Below are positions 1 to 7,422 of a stretch of 10,895 nucleotides of DNA, piece after piece. This DNA is from Chryseobacterium sp. (GTDB lineage: Bacteria; Bacteroidota; Bacteroidia; Flavobacteriales; Weeksellaceae), in the NCBI GenBank assembly GCA_030146295.1, contig JASLCD010000002.1, forward strand, positions 1-10,895, read 5' to 3'. A program made the translations under genes and the position numbers. The notes below the pieces were generated by a model. The model was not told the origin of the DNA. It saw nothing but the letters and a program-made list of their open reading frames with translations, and made no database searches. Within the stretch, counting starts at the first letter, position 1. Each line of letters starts with the position of its first letter.

Positions 1-1632
1 TTTGCTGAAAAATCTGAACGTGTTCACACAATGAGCCAGCTATTGAAAGCTTACACATTATTTGAAAAAGATGATGAATATGTAGTGATTGATGGTGAAG
101 TAAAAATCGTTGATGAGCAGACAGGCCGTATCATGGAGGGACGTCGTTATTCTGACGGTCTTCACCAGGCTATTGAAGCAAAAGAGAATGTAAAAATTGA
201 GGCTGCTACTCAAACTTTTGCAACAGTGACGCTTCAGAACTATTTCCGTATGTACAACAAACTTGCGGGGATGACTGGTACTGCAGAAACTGAGGCAGGA
301 GAGCTTTGGGAAATCTACAAACTGGATGTTGTGGTAATTCCTACCAACCGTCCAATTTTAAGAAATGATAAACAAGATTTAGTTTTCAAAACTAACAGAG
401 AAAAATATAATGCTGTAATAGAGGAAATTGAAAATTTAACAGCACAGAAAAGACCCGTATTGGTAGGTACTACTTCTGTTGAAATTTCTCAATTACTATC
501 AAAAGCACTTCAATTAAGAAAGATCCCACACCAGGTACTGAACGCGAAACTTCACAAAAAAGAAGCTGAGATTGTAGCTGGAGCAGGACAGCCGGGAGTT
601 GTAACGATTGCAACCAACATGGCAGGTCGTGGTACGGATATTAAGCTATCTAAGGAAGTAAAAGAAGCAGGAGGTTTAGCGATTATTGGTACTGAAAGAC
701 ATGACTCTAGACGTGTTGACAGACAGCTGAGAGGTAGAGCAGGACGTCAGGGAGATCCGGGAAGTTCTCAATTCTATGTATCTCTTGAAGATAACCTGAT
801 GCGTTTGTTCGGTTCTGAGAGAATCGCTAAAATGATGGATAGAATGGGTCATAAAGAAGGAGAAGTTATTCAGCACTCTATGATCAGCAAGTCTATTGAA
901 AGAGCACAGAAAAAAGTAGAAGAAAATAACTTCGGAACAAGAAAGAGACTTCTTGAGTATGATGACGTAATGAACAAGCAGCGTGACGTAATCTACAAGA
1001 GAAGAAAGAATGCTCTATTCGGAGATCACCTGAAGTATGATATCACCAATATGATTTTTGATGTTGCCAATTCTATCGTTGCGAAAGGAAAAGCGACCGG
1101 AAATTATAAAGATTTTGAATACGAAATCATTAAAACATTCACCATGGAATCTCCGGTTTCCCAAAGTGATTTTAATAATAAAACCGTTCAGGATCTGACG
1201 AATATTTTATTCAAAGCTGCTCAGGAAGATTACGCAATGAAGCTGAACCTGTTGAAAGAAAAATCATTCCCAATCATTGAGAATGTATACCAAAATCAGG
1301 GTTCAATGTTCAAAATGATCCAGGTTCCTTTTACAGACGGACACAAAACAATGACTATTGTAGCAGATCTTAAGGAAGCTTACGATACTCAGTGTGAAAG
1401 TTTGGTGAACGATTTTGAAAAGAATATCACATTATCAATCATCGATGAAAACTGGAAGCTTCACCTTCGTGAGATGGACGACTTGAGAAGATCTTCTCAG
1501 GGAGCTGTTTACGAGCAGAAAGATCCGTTGGTGATCTATAAGCAGGAATCTTTCCACTTATTCAGTGAAATGATCGACAAACTAAACAAAGAAATTATTT
1601 CTTTCTTATATAAAGGAGAAATCCCGGCTTAA
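1..1632 (+). CDS. secA: Preprotein translocase ATPase SecA, 3' part only
   Basis: This is the C-terminal 543 residues of SecA, the ATPase motor that pushes unfolded preproteins through SecYEG. The reading frame is open from base 1, so the gene starts upstream; the ATG at 31 is an internal methionine. Visible landmarks, numbered from base 1, are DEQTGR followed by GRRYSDGLHQA (NBD1 side), MTGTA at residue 91, VLVGTTSVE, the NBD2 stretch TNMAGRGTDI (GRGTD at bases 625-639), QLRGRAGRQGDPG (bases 724-762), the scaffold segment LEYDDVMNKQRD, and WKLHLREMDDLR from residue 485. The alignment to E. coli SecA, recalled from memory, is continuous. The protein stops at FLYKGEIPA, shortly after the scaffold domain, with no acidic linker and no C-terminal cysteine/histidine zinc-binding tail. 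A terminator follows, so secA is not joined to the iron-uptake cluster. The identification is very secure. Confidence 0.98.
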   Translation, partial: FAEKSERVHTMSQLLKAYTLFEKDDEYVVIDGEVKIVDEQTGRIMEGRRYSDGLHQAIEAKENVKIEAATQTFATVTLQNYFRMYNKLAGMTGTAETEAGELWEIYKLDVVVIPTNRPILRNDKQDLVFKTNREKYNAVIEEIENLTAQKRPVLVGTTSVEISQLLSKALQLRKIPHQVLNAKLHKKEAEIVAGAGQPGVVTIATNMAGRGTDIKLSKEVKEAGGLAIIGTERHDSRRVDRQLRGRAGRQGDPGSSQFYVSLEDNLMRLFGSERIAKMMDRMGHKEGEVIQHSMISKSIERAQKKVEENNFGTRKRLLEYDDVMNKQRDVIYKRRKNALFGDHLKYDITNMIFDVANSIVAKGKATGNYKDFEYEIIKTFTMESPVSQSDFNNKTVQDLTNILFKAAQEDYAMKLNLLKEKSFPIIENVYQNQGSMFKMIQVPFTDGHKTMTIVADLKEAYDTQCESLVNDFEKNITLSIIDENWKLHLREMDDLRRSSQGAVYEQKDPLVIYKQESFHLFSEMIDKLNKEIISFLYKGEIPA

Positions 1633-1654
1633 GAAAATTTTAATAATATCATAT

Positions 1655-1688
1655 AAAACCGCTCTGGCATTGACCAGAGCGGTTTTTT
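1655..1688 (+). terminator. Rho-independent terminator of secA
   Basis: A 13-bp perfect stem (1655-1667 with 1674-1686) encloses a six-base loop CATTGA. The GC-rich core CCGCTCTGG lies near the loop and a run of six T (1683-1688) closes the structure. It begins 22 bases after the secA stop codon. The A-rich left arm would also let it work in part on the opposite strand, but no gene converges here. Confidence 0.93.
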
Positions 1689-1700
1689 GTTATTCAGTAT

Positions 1701-1734
1701 ATAATAATTTTATGATAAATATCAATGTTATTAT
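1701..1734. promoter_or_regulatory. AT-rich nested palindrome, possible operator (Fur-like?)
   Basis: Two inverted repeats are nearly concentric. The inner one is TGATA-AA-TATCA (1713-1724). The outer one pairs ATAATAA (1701-1707) with TTATTAT (1728-1734); its centre is displaced by one base from the inner one. The element ends about 23 bases upstream of the -7 box of the first receptor gene, a place where a regulator could block or help RNA polymerase. The TGATAA half resembles the Fur consensus half-site, and iron control would suit the genes downstream. AT-rich DNA makes such palindromes by chance, so assignment to Fur is inference. Confidence 0.4.
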
Positions 1735-1757
1735 TTATTTAGAACAGTTAAAAATAA

Positions 1758-1765
1758 TATATTTG
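1758..1765 (+). promoter_or_regulatory. Candidate -7 promoter box (TATATTTG) for receptor 1
   Basis: TATATTTG is an exact match to the Bacteroidota -7 consensus TAnnTTTG. It ends 17 bases before the ATG at 1783, which implies a leader of only about a dozen bases. No clear TTG at -33 is visible at the usual distance; that stretch is only AT-rich. It lies after the secA terminator and is the only good promoter candidate before the receptor cluster. Confidence 0.6.
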
Positions 1766-1782
1766 CAGAAAATTTGACTTTC

Positions 1783-3990
1783 ATGAAAAATGTACTGATC
1801 TGTGCTTCCGCACTGGGAACAATGCTGGTTTCTGCCCAAAAAAAAGATTCATTAACCACAAAAAGCATTGACGAAGTAATCATCAATACATATGTAAAGA
1901 AAGACAGTGAATACTCAAACAAAATGCCTTTGAAAGCAATAGAGGATCCACAGGTATATTCTTCTATTGACAAAGGAGTTCTGGAAAATCAATTGCTATT
2001 TACCGTAGATGATGCTTTCAGAAATGTAGCAGGTGCTCAGAAAATGTGGAGCGCTACCAACAGAGCAGGAGACGGAGGTATTTATCTTAACTTAAGAGGT
2101 TTTGTGGCCGGAAACTCTATCAGAAATGGTATGGTAGCACCTATTACCACGTCTATGGATGCCATTAACGTGGAGAGAATTGAAGTGTTAAAAGGCCCTT
2201 CTGCTACTTTATTCGGAAGTAATGTGACTTCTTATGGAGGAGTGGTAAACAGAGTAACTAAAAAACCTTTTGAAACTTTTGCAGGTGCTGTTTCACTGGC
2301 AGGAGGAAGTTATAATTACTACAGAGTACAGGCAGATGTGAATGCTCCGCTTACGAAAGATAAAAAATTATTATTCAGATTAAATACGGCCTATACCAAC
2401 CAGGGAACTTTCCAGAGAACCAATGCAAAGAATTCTTTCTATGCATTCACTCCATCTATTACTTACCGTCCTACGGATAATTTAGAGATCAATGCTGAAC
2501 TGGAAATGTTTGAAACCAATTCTTATCCTGAAACAGCTTTCTTCTTTTATGTTCCAAGTGCACAGCTTGGTGCAGACAGCATGGATAAGTTGGAAAAGCT
2601 AGGTTACCACTATAAGCAATCTTACACAGGTGAGGGTCTTAAAACCGTCGGTAAAGCAAGAAACTTCTTTGGACAGGTTAACTATAAGATTAACGAACAT
2701 ATCAAGTCCTCTACAAACGTAAGTACTTCATATTCTTACTCAGATGGGTTTAATCCATACTTCTATTTTGCTCCCAAAGGTATGGTAACAGGAGTTCCTA
2801 CAGATACAGAATTGGGAGTAGTAAGAGCTGACCAGTCGACTAAAGACAGCAAAAGAACTTATTTCCAGATTCAGCAGAACTTTAATTTTGATTTCAATAT
2901 CGGAAGCGTAAGAAACAGAACGGTTGCCGGTTTCGATTATATGAGACTGAATGACAATCAATACTTTATGTTTACCAACTTTGACTGGGTTTCGTTCACA
3001 GGTACAGACTATACCAATATGAACGGACAGACATTGGGGGCAATGTATGACAATCTGAGAAAACAACCTGATTTTGAGAAAAACAACACCTACATAAGTG
3101 CTGGTAAAAAAGATACTTACAGCGGTTATATTTCCAACGTAATTACTCCTATAACCGGTCTTAATATCCTTACTTCAGTACGATACGAAACGAATAACTA
3201 CAGAGGCGGCCAGGTAGGGCAAAATAAAACAGCAGAATACAAACAGGGAGCGTGGTCACCAAAATTTGGCCTAGTTTATCAAATTCTTCCTGAGAAATTA
3301 TCCGTATTTGGAAATTATCAGAATAGCTTTACTGTCAACGGATATTATACTTCAGACAAAGCTGGAAATGTAACGCTTTCAACTCCTGAAAGAGCCAACC
3401 AGTTTGAAGGAGGAATCAAAACAAATCTTATCAAAGGAAGAGTTACTACAACTTTAAGCTACTACAATATTCAGGTAAAAAATACCCTTCTGAATACGGG
3501 TGAAATGACAGGAACAGGACAGGCTGTACAAAATCAGGCAGGTTTATTAAGAAGCCAGGGAGTAGAACTGGAAGCAAATGCTTATCTGATCAAAGGGTTT
3601 TCTGTAATCGCAGGAGTAAGCTACAACGATATGAAATATACCGAAGCTGATGAAACGGTAATCGGAAGAAGACCTGCTACGGCATCATCTCCATGGTTGG
3701 TTAACTTCAATGCAAGCTACCAGTTCCTTGACGGAAAATTAAAAGGATTAGGGTTCGGAGTTGGAGGAAACTATGCGAGCGACAACAAGATTGTGAACTC
3801 TACGACGATGGGTACTTTCATCCTTCCAAAATATCTGGTACTGAATGCTAATGCATTTTATGACACTAAAAAATTCAGAATCGGGGTAAAAGTAGACAAC
3901 TTTACCAACGAACATTACTGGAGCGGATATACTACGGCCAATGCTCAGGCACTTGCGAACGTATTAGGAAGCTTTACTTATAAATTTTAA
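1783..3990 (+). CDS. TonB-dependent siderophore receptor 1 (735 aa)
   Basis: This is an outer-membrane TonB-gated transporter, probably for a ferric siderophore. The ATG at 1783 is preferred over an in-frame TTG at 1774 because it opens directly into a signal peptide (MKNVLICASALGTMLVSA, cleavage likely after Ala18). A TonB-box-like segment IDEVII follows at residues 29-34. The plug domain spans roughly residues 50-165, with the hallmark VERIEVLKGPSATLFG at about 130-145, then VVNRVTKKP. The rest is the 22-strand-type barrel, ending in the outer-membrane signature Tyr-Lys-Phe. There is no N-terminal STN signalling domain and no SusC-type carboxypeptidase-like extension, so it should be neither a sigma-factor signalling receptor nor a glycan importer. 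It resembles the FhuE/FpvA-like receptors and is related to receptor 2, 32 bases downstream, with which it is probably co-transcribed. The ligand cannot be read from the sequence. Confidence 0.93.
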   Translation: MKNVLICASALGTMLVSAQKKDSLTTKSIDEVIINTYVKKDSEYSNKMPLKAIEDPQVYSSIDKGVLENQLLFTVDDAFRNVAGAQKMWSATNRAGDGGIYLNLRGFVAGNSIRNGMVAPITTSMDAINVERIEVLKGPSATLFGSNVTSYGGVVNRVTKKPFETFAGAVSLAGGSYNYYRVQADVNAPLTKDKKLLFRLNTAYTNQGTFQRTNAKNSFYAFTPSITYRPTDNLEINAELEMFETNSYPETAFFFYVPSAQLGADSMDKLEKLGYHYKQSYTGEGLKTVGKARNFFGQVNYKINEHIKSSTNVSTSYSYSDGFNPYFYFAPKGMVTGVPTDTELGVVRADQSTKDSKRTYFQIQQNFNFDFNIGSVRNRTVAGFDYMRLNDNQYFMFTNFDWVSFTGTDYTNMNGQTLGAMYDNLRKQPDFEKNNTYISAGKKDTYSGYISNVITPITGLNILTSVRYETNNYRGGQVGQNKTAEYKQGAWSPKFGLVYQILPEKLSVFGNYQNSFTVNGYYTSDKAGNVTLSTPERANQFEGGIKTNLIKGRVTTTLSYYNIQVKNTLLNTGEMTGTGQAVQNQAGLLRSQGVELEANAYLIKGFSVIAGVSYNDMKYTEADETVIGRRPATASSPWLVNFNASYQFLDGKLKGLGFGVGGNYASDNKIVNSTTMGTFILPKYLVLNANAFYDTKKFRIGVKVDNFTNEHYWSGYTTANAQALANVLGSFTYKF

Positions 3991-4022
3991 ACTGTTAGAA
4001 TAATTTATTCCCCTTATAAACA

Positions 4023-6182
4023 ATGAAAAGAATAACAATAGGAGCTGCATTATTAACTTCCATGTTCAATTTTGCACAGGAAAAAAAAGACACCATCAAA
4101 TCCAACGATATTGAAGAAGTAGTTGTTAACGGAAGATATTATCAGAAATATAAACTGAATGAGGTTTCAGGCTCATTGAGAATTCAGACTCCGATTCTTG
4201 AGCTTCCTCAGAATGTACAGTCGGTGAGTTCTCAGGTTCTTGCTGACCAGATGACCCTGAACATGTCAGAAGGTATTGTTCGTAACGTAAGTGGTGCCAG
4301 AAAAGTAGAACACTGGGATAATGTGTATTCCAATGTTTTCATGAGAGGGGCCAGCATTGCTACTTTTATGAATGGAATGAATGTTTCGTCCACATGGGGA
4401 CCTATCAACCCTGATGCCTCTATTATTGACCGAATAGAGTTCGTAAAAGGTCCTGCCGGATTTATGGGCTCAATGGGAGATCCTGCAGGTTTTTATAATG
4501 TGGTTACAAAAAAACCTACCGGAAAATTTGCCAACAGTGTGCGTTTCACAACGGGAAGCTATAATCTTTTCAGAGGTGAAGCTGATCTGGACGGAGTTCT
4601 TGTAAAAGAAGGGGTTTTAGACTACCGTATTAATTTGATGGGAAGCTCTAATAAATCTTGGGTGGAAAATGATAAAACAAGCAAAATCATTGTTGCCCCT
4701 TCCATTACTTTCAGACCTACAAAGAGCACTACATTTACGGCTCAGTATAACTATCAATACTTAAAATTCAATCAGCCGGGAGCTTATCTGATGTCTAACG
4801 ACGGATATGCATCCCTGAATGTACATACCAACTTTAATGACCCGAACTTCAAGAAAACTGAAGTAAAAGATCAGAGTTTATTCTTAAGTTTAGACCAGAA
4901 ACTTTTCAAAGACTGGGTTTGGAGTACACAGTATGCTTATATGGACCTGAACTATGACGGAGGTTCTTGGTGGGGAACATTTGATCCTAATAATAAAGAT
5001 GTTTTAAACCGAACATTAAGCAACTGGCAGGCAAAAGGAAAAAATCATATTTTCCAGACGTATGTAAGAGGTAAGCTTAACACAGGAAACATTGTACATA
5101 AAATTATCGCCGGATTTGATTACGGAGACAGAAAGTATAATGCAGACTTTTCTTCTTTTGCCGGAGGACCATTCCCTATTAATATTTATGATGTAAATTA
5201 TGGAGTAGATCCTTCAAAACTTCCTTCTTCTGACTTTTATACATTAAACACTTCTGCTCCGTTTTATAATGATCAGGGTGTAAAATATACTTCTTATTAC
5301 GCTCAGGATCAGATTGAAATGTTTAATAATAAGTTAAGATTAACATTAGCAGGAAGATATACAAGCGGTAAAACTTATTCTGCATATCCTAATCTAAGCC
5401 CAGGTACACCTATCGTACCGGATGAAGCAGGAGAATTTACACCAAGAGTAGGAATTAGTTATTCTATCAATGAAAACTTCTCTGCTTACGGGATCTATGA
5501 TAAAACCTTCGTACCACAATCCGGAACAGGAATTCATCAGACATTGATTACAGATCCTTTCAGAGGACAGAATATTGAATTCGGATTGAAAAAAGACTGG
5601 TTTGGAGGAAAATGGAATACCACTTTTGCTGCTTACGAAATCAGAAGACAAAATATTCTTGTAGCAGGAAATCCAAACGAAAACAATGGGGTTGCTTTTC
5701 AGGTTGCTACCGGTGAGCAAAGAGCAAGAGGTATCGAAACCGATATCAAAGGGGAAATCATCAAAGGGTTGAATATTATCATCAACTATGCGTATACAGA
5801 CGCAAAAACCGTTAAAGACACAGATCCTACAAGAATTGGAATCCAGTCTCCGGGTAATGCTAAAAATGTACAAAATACATGGATCAACTATAGATTTGAA
5901 AATGGTCTTATGAAAGGGTTCGGTATTTCAGCCGGTTATCAGTATCAGGGAGGAAGACAGTCCTGGTATGGAGTAAGTGCCACAAAAGATCAGAGCCTTC
6001 CGGATTATTTTGATACCAACTTCGGGGTTTCCTATGTTGCTAAGAAATTTGATGTCAATTTAATGTTGAACAATGTCCTTAACAGAAAATTGTACAGCGG
6101 CTACAGAGGAGATGCCGGCGAATATGCATGGATCTACAATGCTCCGCGTAACTGGAGATTATCAATCGGATATAAATTTTAA
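4023..6182 (+). CDS. TonB-dependent siderophore receptor 2 (719 aa)
   Basis: This is a second outer-membrane ferric-chelate receptor. It starts with a signal peptide (MKRITIGAALLTSMFNFA, cleavage likely after Ala18) and a TonB-box-like IEEVVV at residues 30-35. In the plug, IDRIEFVKGP lies at residues 135-144, followed by FYNVVTKKP and TTGSYN. The barrel ends in LSIGYKF. The spacing VTKKP, then GSYN, then PSITFRPT is shared with receptor 1 (VTKKP, GSYN, PSITYRPT), so the two are related and may descend from an old tandem duplication, although much of the barrel differs. The 32-base gap from receptor 1 has neither a terminator nor a TAnnTTTG box, which supports one transcript. As with receptor 1, no signalling domain is present. 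The substrate is unknown. A terminator-like hairpin follows directly after the stop codon. Confidence 0.93.
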   Translation: MKRITIGAALLTSMFNFAQEKKDTIKSNDIEEVVVNGRYYQKYKLNEVSGSLRIQTPILELPQNVQSVSSQVLADQMTLNMSEGIVRNVSGARKVEHWDNVYSNVFMRGASIATFMNGMNVSSTWGPINPDASIIDRIEFVKGPAGFMGSMGDPAGFYNVVTKKPTGKFANSVRFTTGSYNLFRGEADLDGVLVKEGVLDYRINLMGSSNKSWVENDKTSKIIVAPSITFRPTKSTTFTAQYNYQYLKFNQPGAYLMSNDGYASLNVHTNFNDPNFKKTEVKDQSLFLSLDQKLFKDWVWSTQYAYMDLNYDGGSWWGTFDPNNKDVLNRTLSNWQAKGKNHIFQTYVRGKLNTGNIVHKIIAGFDYGDRKYNADFSSFAGGPFPINIYDVNYGVDPSKLPSSDFYTLNTSAPFYNDQGVKYTSYYAQDQIEMFNNKLRLTLAGRYTSGKTYSAYPNLSPGTPIVPDEAGEFTPRVGISYSINENFSAYGIYDKTFVPQSGTGIHQTLITDPFRGQNIEFGLKKDWFGGKWNTTFAAYEIRRQNILVAGNPNENNGVAFQVATGEQRARGIETDIKGEIIKGLNIIINYAYTDAKTVKDTDPTRIGIQSPGNAKNVQNTWINYRFENGLMKGFGISAGYQYQGGRQSWYGVSATKDQSLPDYFDTNFGVSYVAKKFDVNLMLNNVLNRKLYSGYRGDAGEYAWIYNAPRNWRLSIGYKF

Positions 6183-6188
6183 AAAATC

Positions 6189-6219
6189 AAAGGTTAGCCC
6201 CTCATGGGGTTAACTTTTT
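6189..6219 (+). terminator. Terminator-like hairpin between receptor 2 and PepSY A
   Basis: The left arm 6189-6201 pairs with 6206-6218 (13 bp, including two G-U pairs), around a four-base TCAT loop with a CCCC/GGGG clamp at its top. The right arm runs into five T (6215-6219). The PepSY start codon follows at 6223, only four bases after the stem. It could act as a partial terminator that lowers PepSY expression relative to the receptors, protect the 3' end of the receptor mRNA, or hide the PepSY start region. The sequence does not decide between these. Confidence 0.78.
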
Positions 6220-6222
6220 GCT

Positions 6223-7422
6223 ATGAGAAAAAAGCATCACCATAAAAAGAAAGCTCCTTCAAAAAAATGGTCTGCCAAATTGCATTTGTGGTTTGGTTTA
6301 TCTGTTGGCATCATTGTATTTATAGTCTCTCTTTCAGGGACTTTATATGTTTTTAAGGATGAAATACAGAACACCCTTCGCAAAGAAGCCATTTATCTGA
6401 AAAAAGAGGATATCGGAACAAAACCTTTACCTATTCATCTGCTTCGTGAAAAAGTATCATTAGAACTTAATGAAAAATATCCTGTAAGCGCTGTAGAAAT
6501 TCCTTTGGATAAAAATAAATCCTACCAGTTTGAGTACTATGATAAAAGCAAAAAGGGATGGAACTATTTTCAGCAGGTACGCATTAACAAACTGGTCTAT
6601 GTGAATCAGTACACCGGACAAATTCTTGCTGTTTACAATGAAAAATATGATATATTCAGTATTCTGAAATATCTTCACTGGGGACTTTTACTCAATTCAG
6701 AATGGGGCCCGTATACTGTAGGAATTCCAACTGTTCTTTTTATCGTTATGCTGATAACAGGAATTATTTTATGGTGGCCAAAAAATAAAAACGCCAGAAA
6801 AGGACGTTTTTGGTTCAACTGGGAAAATGTAAAAAACTGGAAGCGTAAAAACTACGATCTTCATAATATCTTAGGATTCTATGCATCTTTTATTGCCTTA
6901 CTATTAAGCGTTACAGGGCTTTATTTTGCTTATCCCTATGTAAAAAACACCTTTACTTTTGCTTTATCCGGTTCATGGGAACTTCCCAAAGAAAAAGAAA
7001 GAAAATCTCCGGACTCTCTGATGACAAAGAATGAAGCAATTTTTGATCTTGCCGCAGCCCAGACTGAAAAACTGTACGCAAAATCCTCCAGCTTCAGAAT
7101 TACCTTAAACGGAAAGAATAAAAAAGGAAAAGAACTGAAAAATCTTCCTGTAACAGTTTATGGAATGGATGGAAGATACAGTGAAAGAAACATCCTCAAC
7201 TTTGATAAATACTCCGGAAAACTACTGGCCAATAAACCTCATCACAATCTCAGTACTGCCGAGAAATATTCCAACGCCAATTATGACATCCATACCGGAT
7301 CCTACTTCGGAATCATTGGAAAGATCATCTGGTTTATAGCCGGCCTTACATGTACATCACTCCCTGTCACCGGATTTCTGGTTTGGTGGGGAAAAAGAAA
7401 GAAAAAAGGAAAGAAAATATAA
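6223..7422 (+). CDS. PepSY-domain inner-membrane protein A, probable ferric-siderophore reductase type (399 aa)
   Basis: This is a four-helix inner-membrane protein of the PepSY-associated TM family (PiuB/FpvG/FoxB-like). Predicted helices lie at about residues 20-46, 162-186, 212-238 and 360-388, with periplasmic PepSY-type loops between helices 1-2 and 3-4. The basic N-terminus (KKHHHKKK), the middle loop (WKRKNYDLHN) and the basic tail fit a cytoplasmic location. His21 and His214 sit at the cytoplasmic ends of helices 1 and 3; His152 and His357 sit at the periplasmic ends before helices 2 and 4. All four recur in PepSY B and could bind two haems. FoxB and FpvG relatives are known to reduce ferric siderophores, so a similar role is inferred. 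The stop codon overlaps the start of receptor 3 by one base. The start region has no Shine-Dalgarno sequence, which is normal for this phylum. Confidence 0.88.
   Translation: MRKKHHHKKKAPSKKWSAKLHLWFGLSVGIIVFIVSLSGTLYVFKDEIQNTLRKEAIYLKKEDIGTKPLPIHLLREKVSLELNEKYPVSAVEIPLDKNKSYQFEYYDKSKKGWNYFQQVRINKLVYVNQYTGQILAVYNEKYDIFSILKYLHWGLLLNSEWGPYTVGIPTVLFIVMLITGIILWWPKNKNARKGRFWFNWENVKNWKRKNYDLHNILGFYASFIALLLSVTGLYFAYPYVKNTFTFALSGSWELPKEKERKSPDSLMTKNEAIFDLAAAQTEKLYAKSSSFRITLNGKNKKGKELKNLPVTVYGMDGRYSERNILNFDKYSGKLLANKPHHNLSTAEKYSNANYDIHTGSYFGIIGKIIWFIAGLTCTSLPVTGFLVWWGKRKKKGKKI

Noticed and set aside
1774..1782. TTG start adding three residues to receptor 1
   Set aside because: The ATG at 1783 begins the signal peptide directly, and the TTG would leave almost no leader after the predicted -7 box.
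5394..5873. A 159-codon open frame on the - strand inside receptor 2
   Set aside because: It lies wholly within a well-supported receptor gene, has low-complexity Cys/Ser/Phe-rich content and no recognisable domain, and is a by-product of codon use on the + strand. The other - strand open frames (for example 2740-3066, 7601-7834, 9639-9917) were set aside for the same reason.
1783..6182. SusC/SusD-type glycan uptake system
   Set aside because: The receptors lack the N-terminal carboxypeptidase-like extension and no SusD-like lipoprotein gene is present.
6206..6222. Promoter box TAACTTTT directly before PepSY A
   Set aside because: It overlaps the right arm of the hairpin and lies only four bases before the ATG, too close for a -7 element serving that start.
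7350..7421. Longer start for receptor 3 inside PepSY A
   Set aside because: The extra 24 residues are basic and would bury the signal peptide; the TAATG overlap at 7420-7424 gives a natural start.
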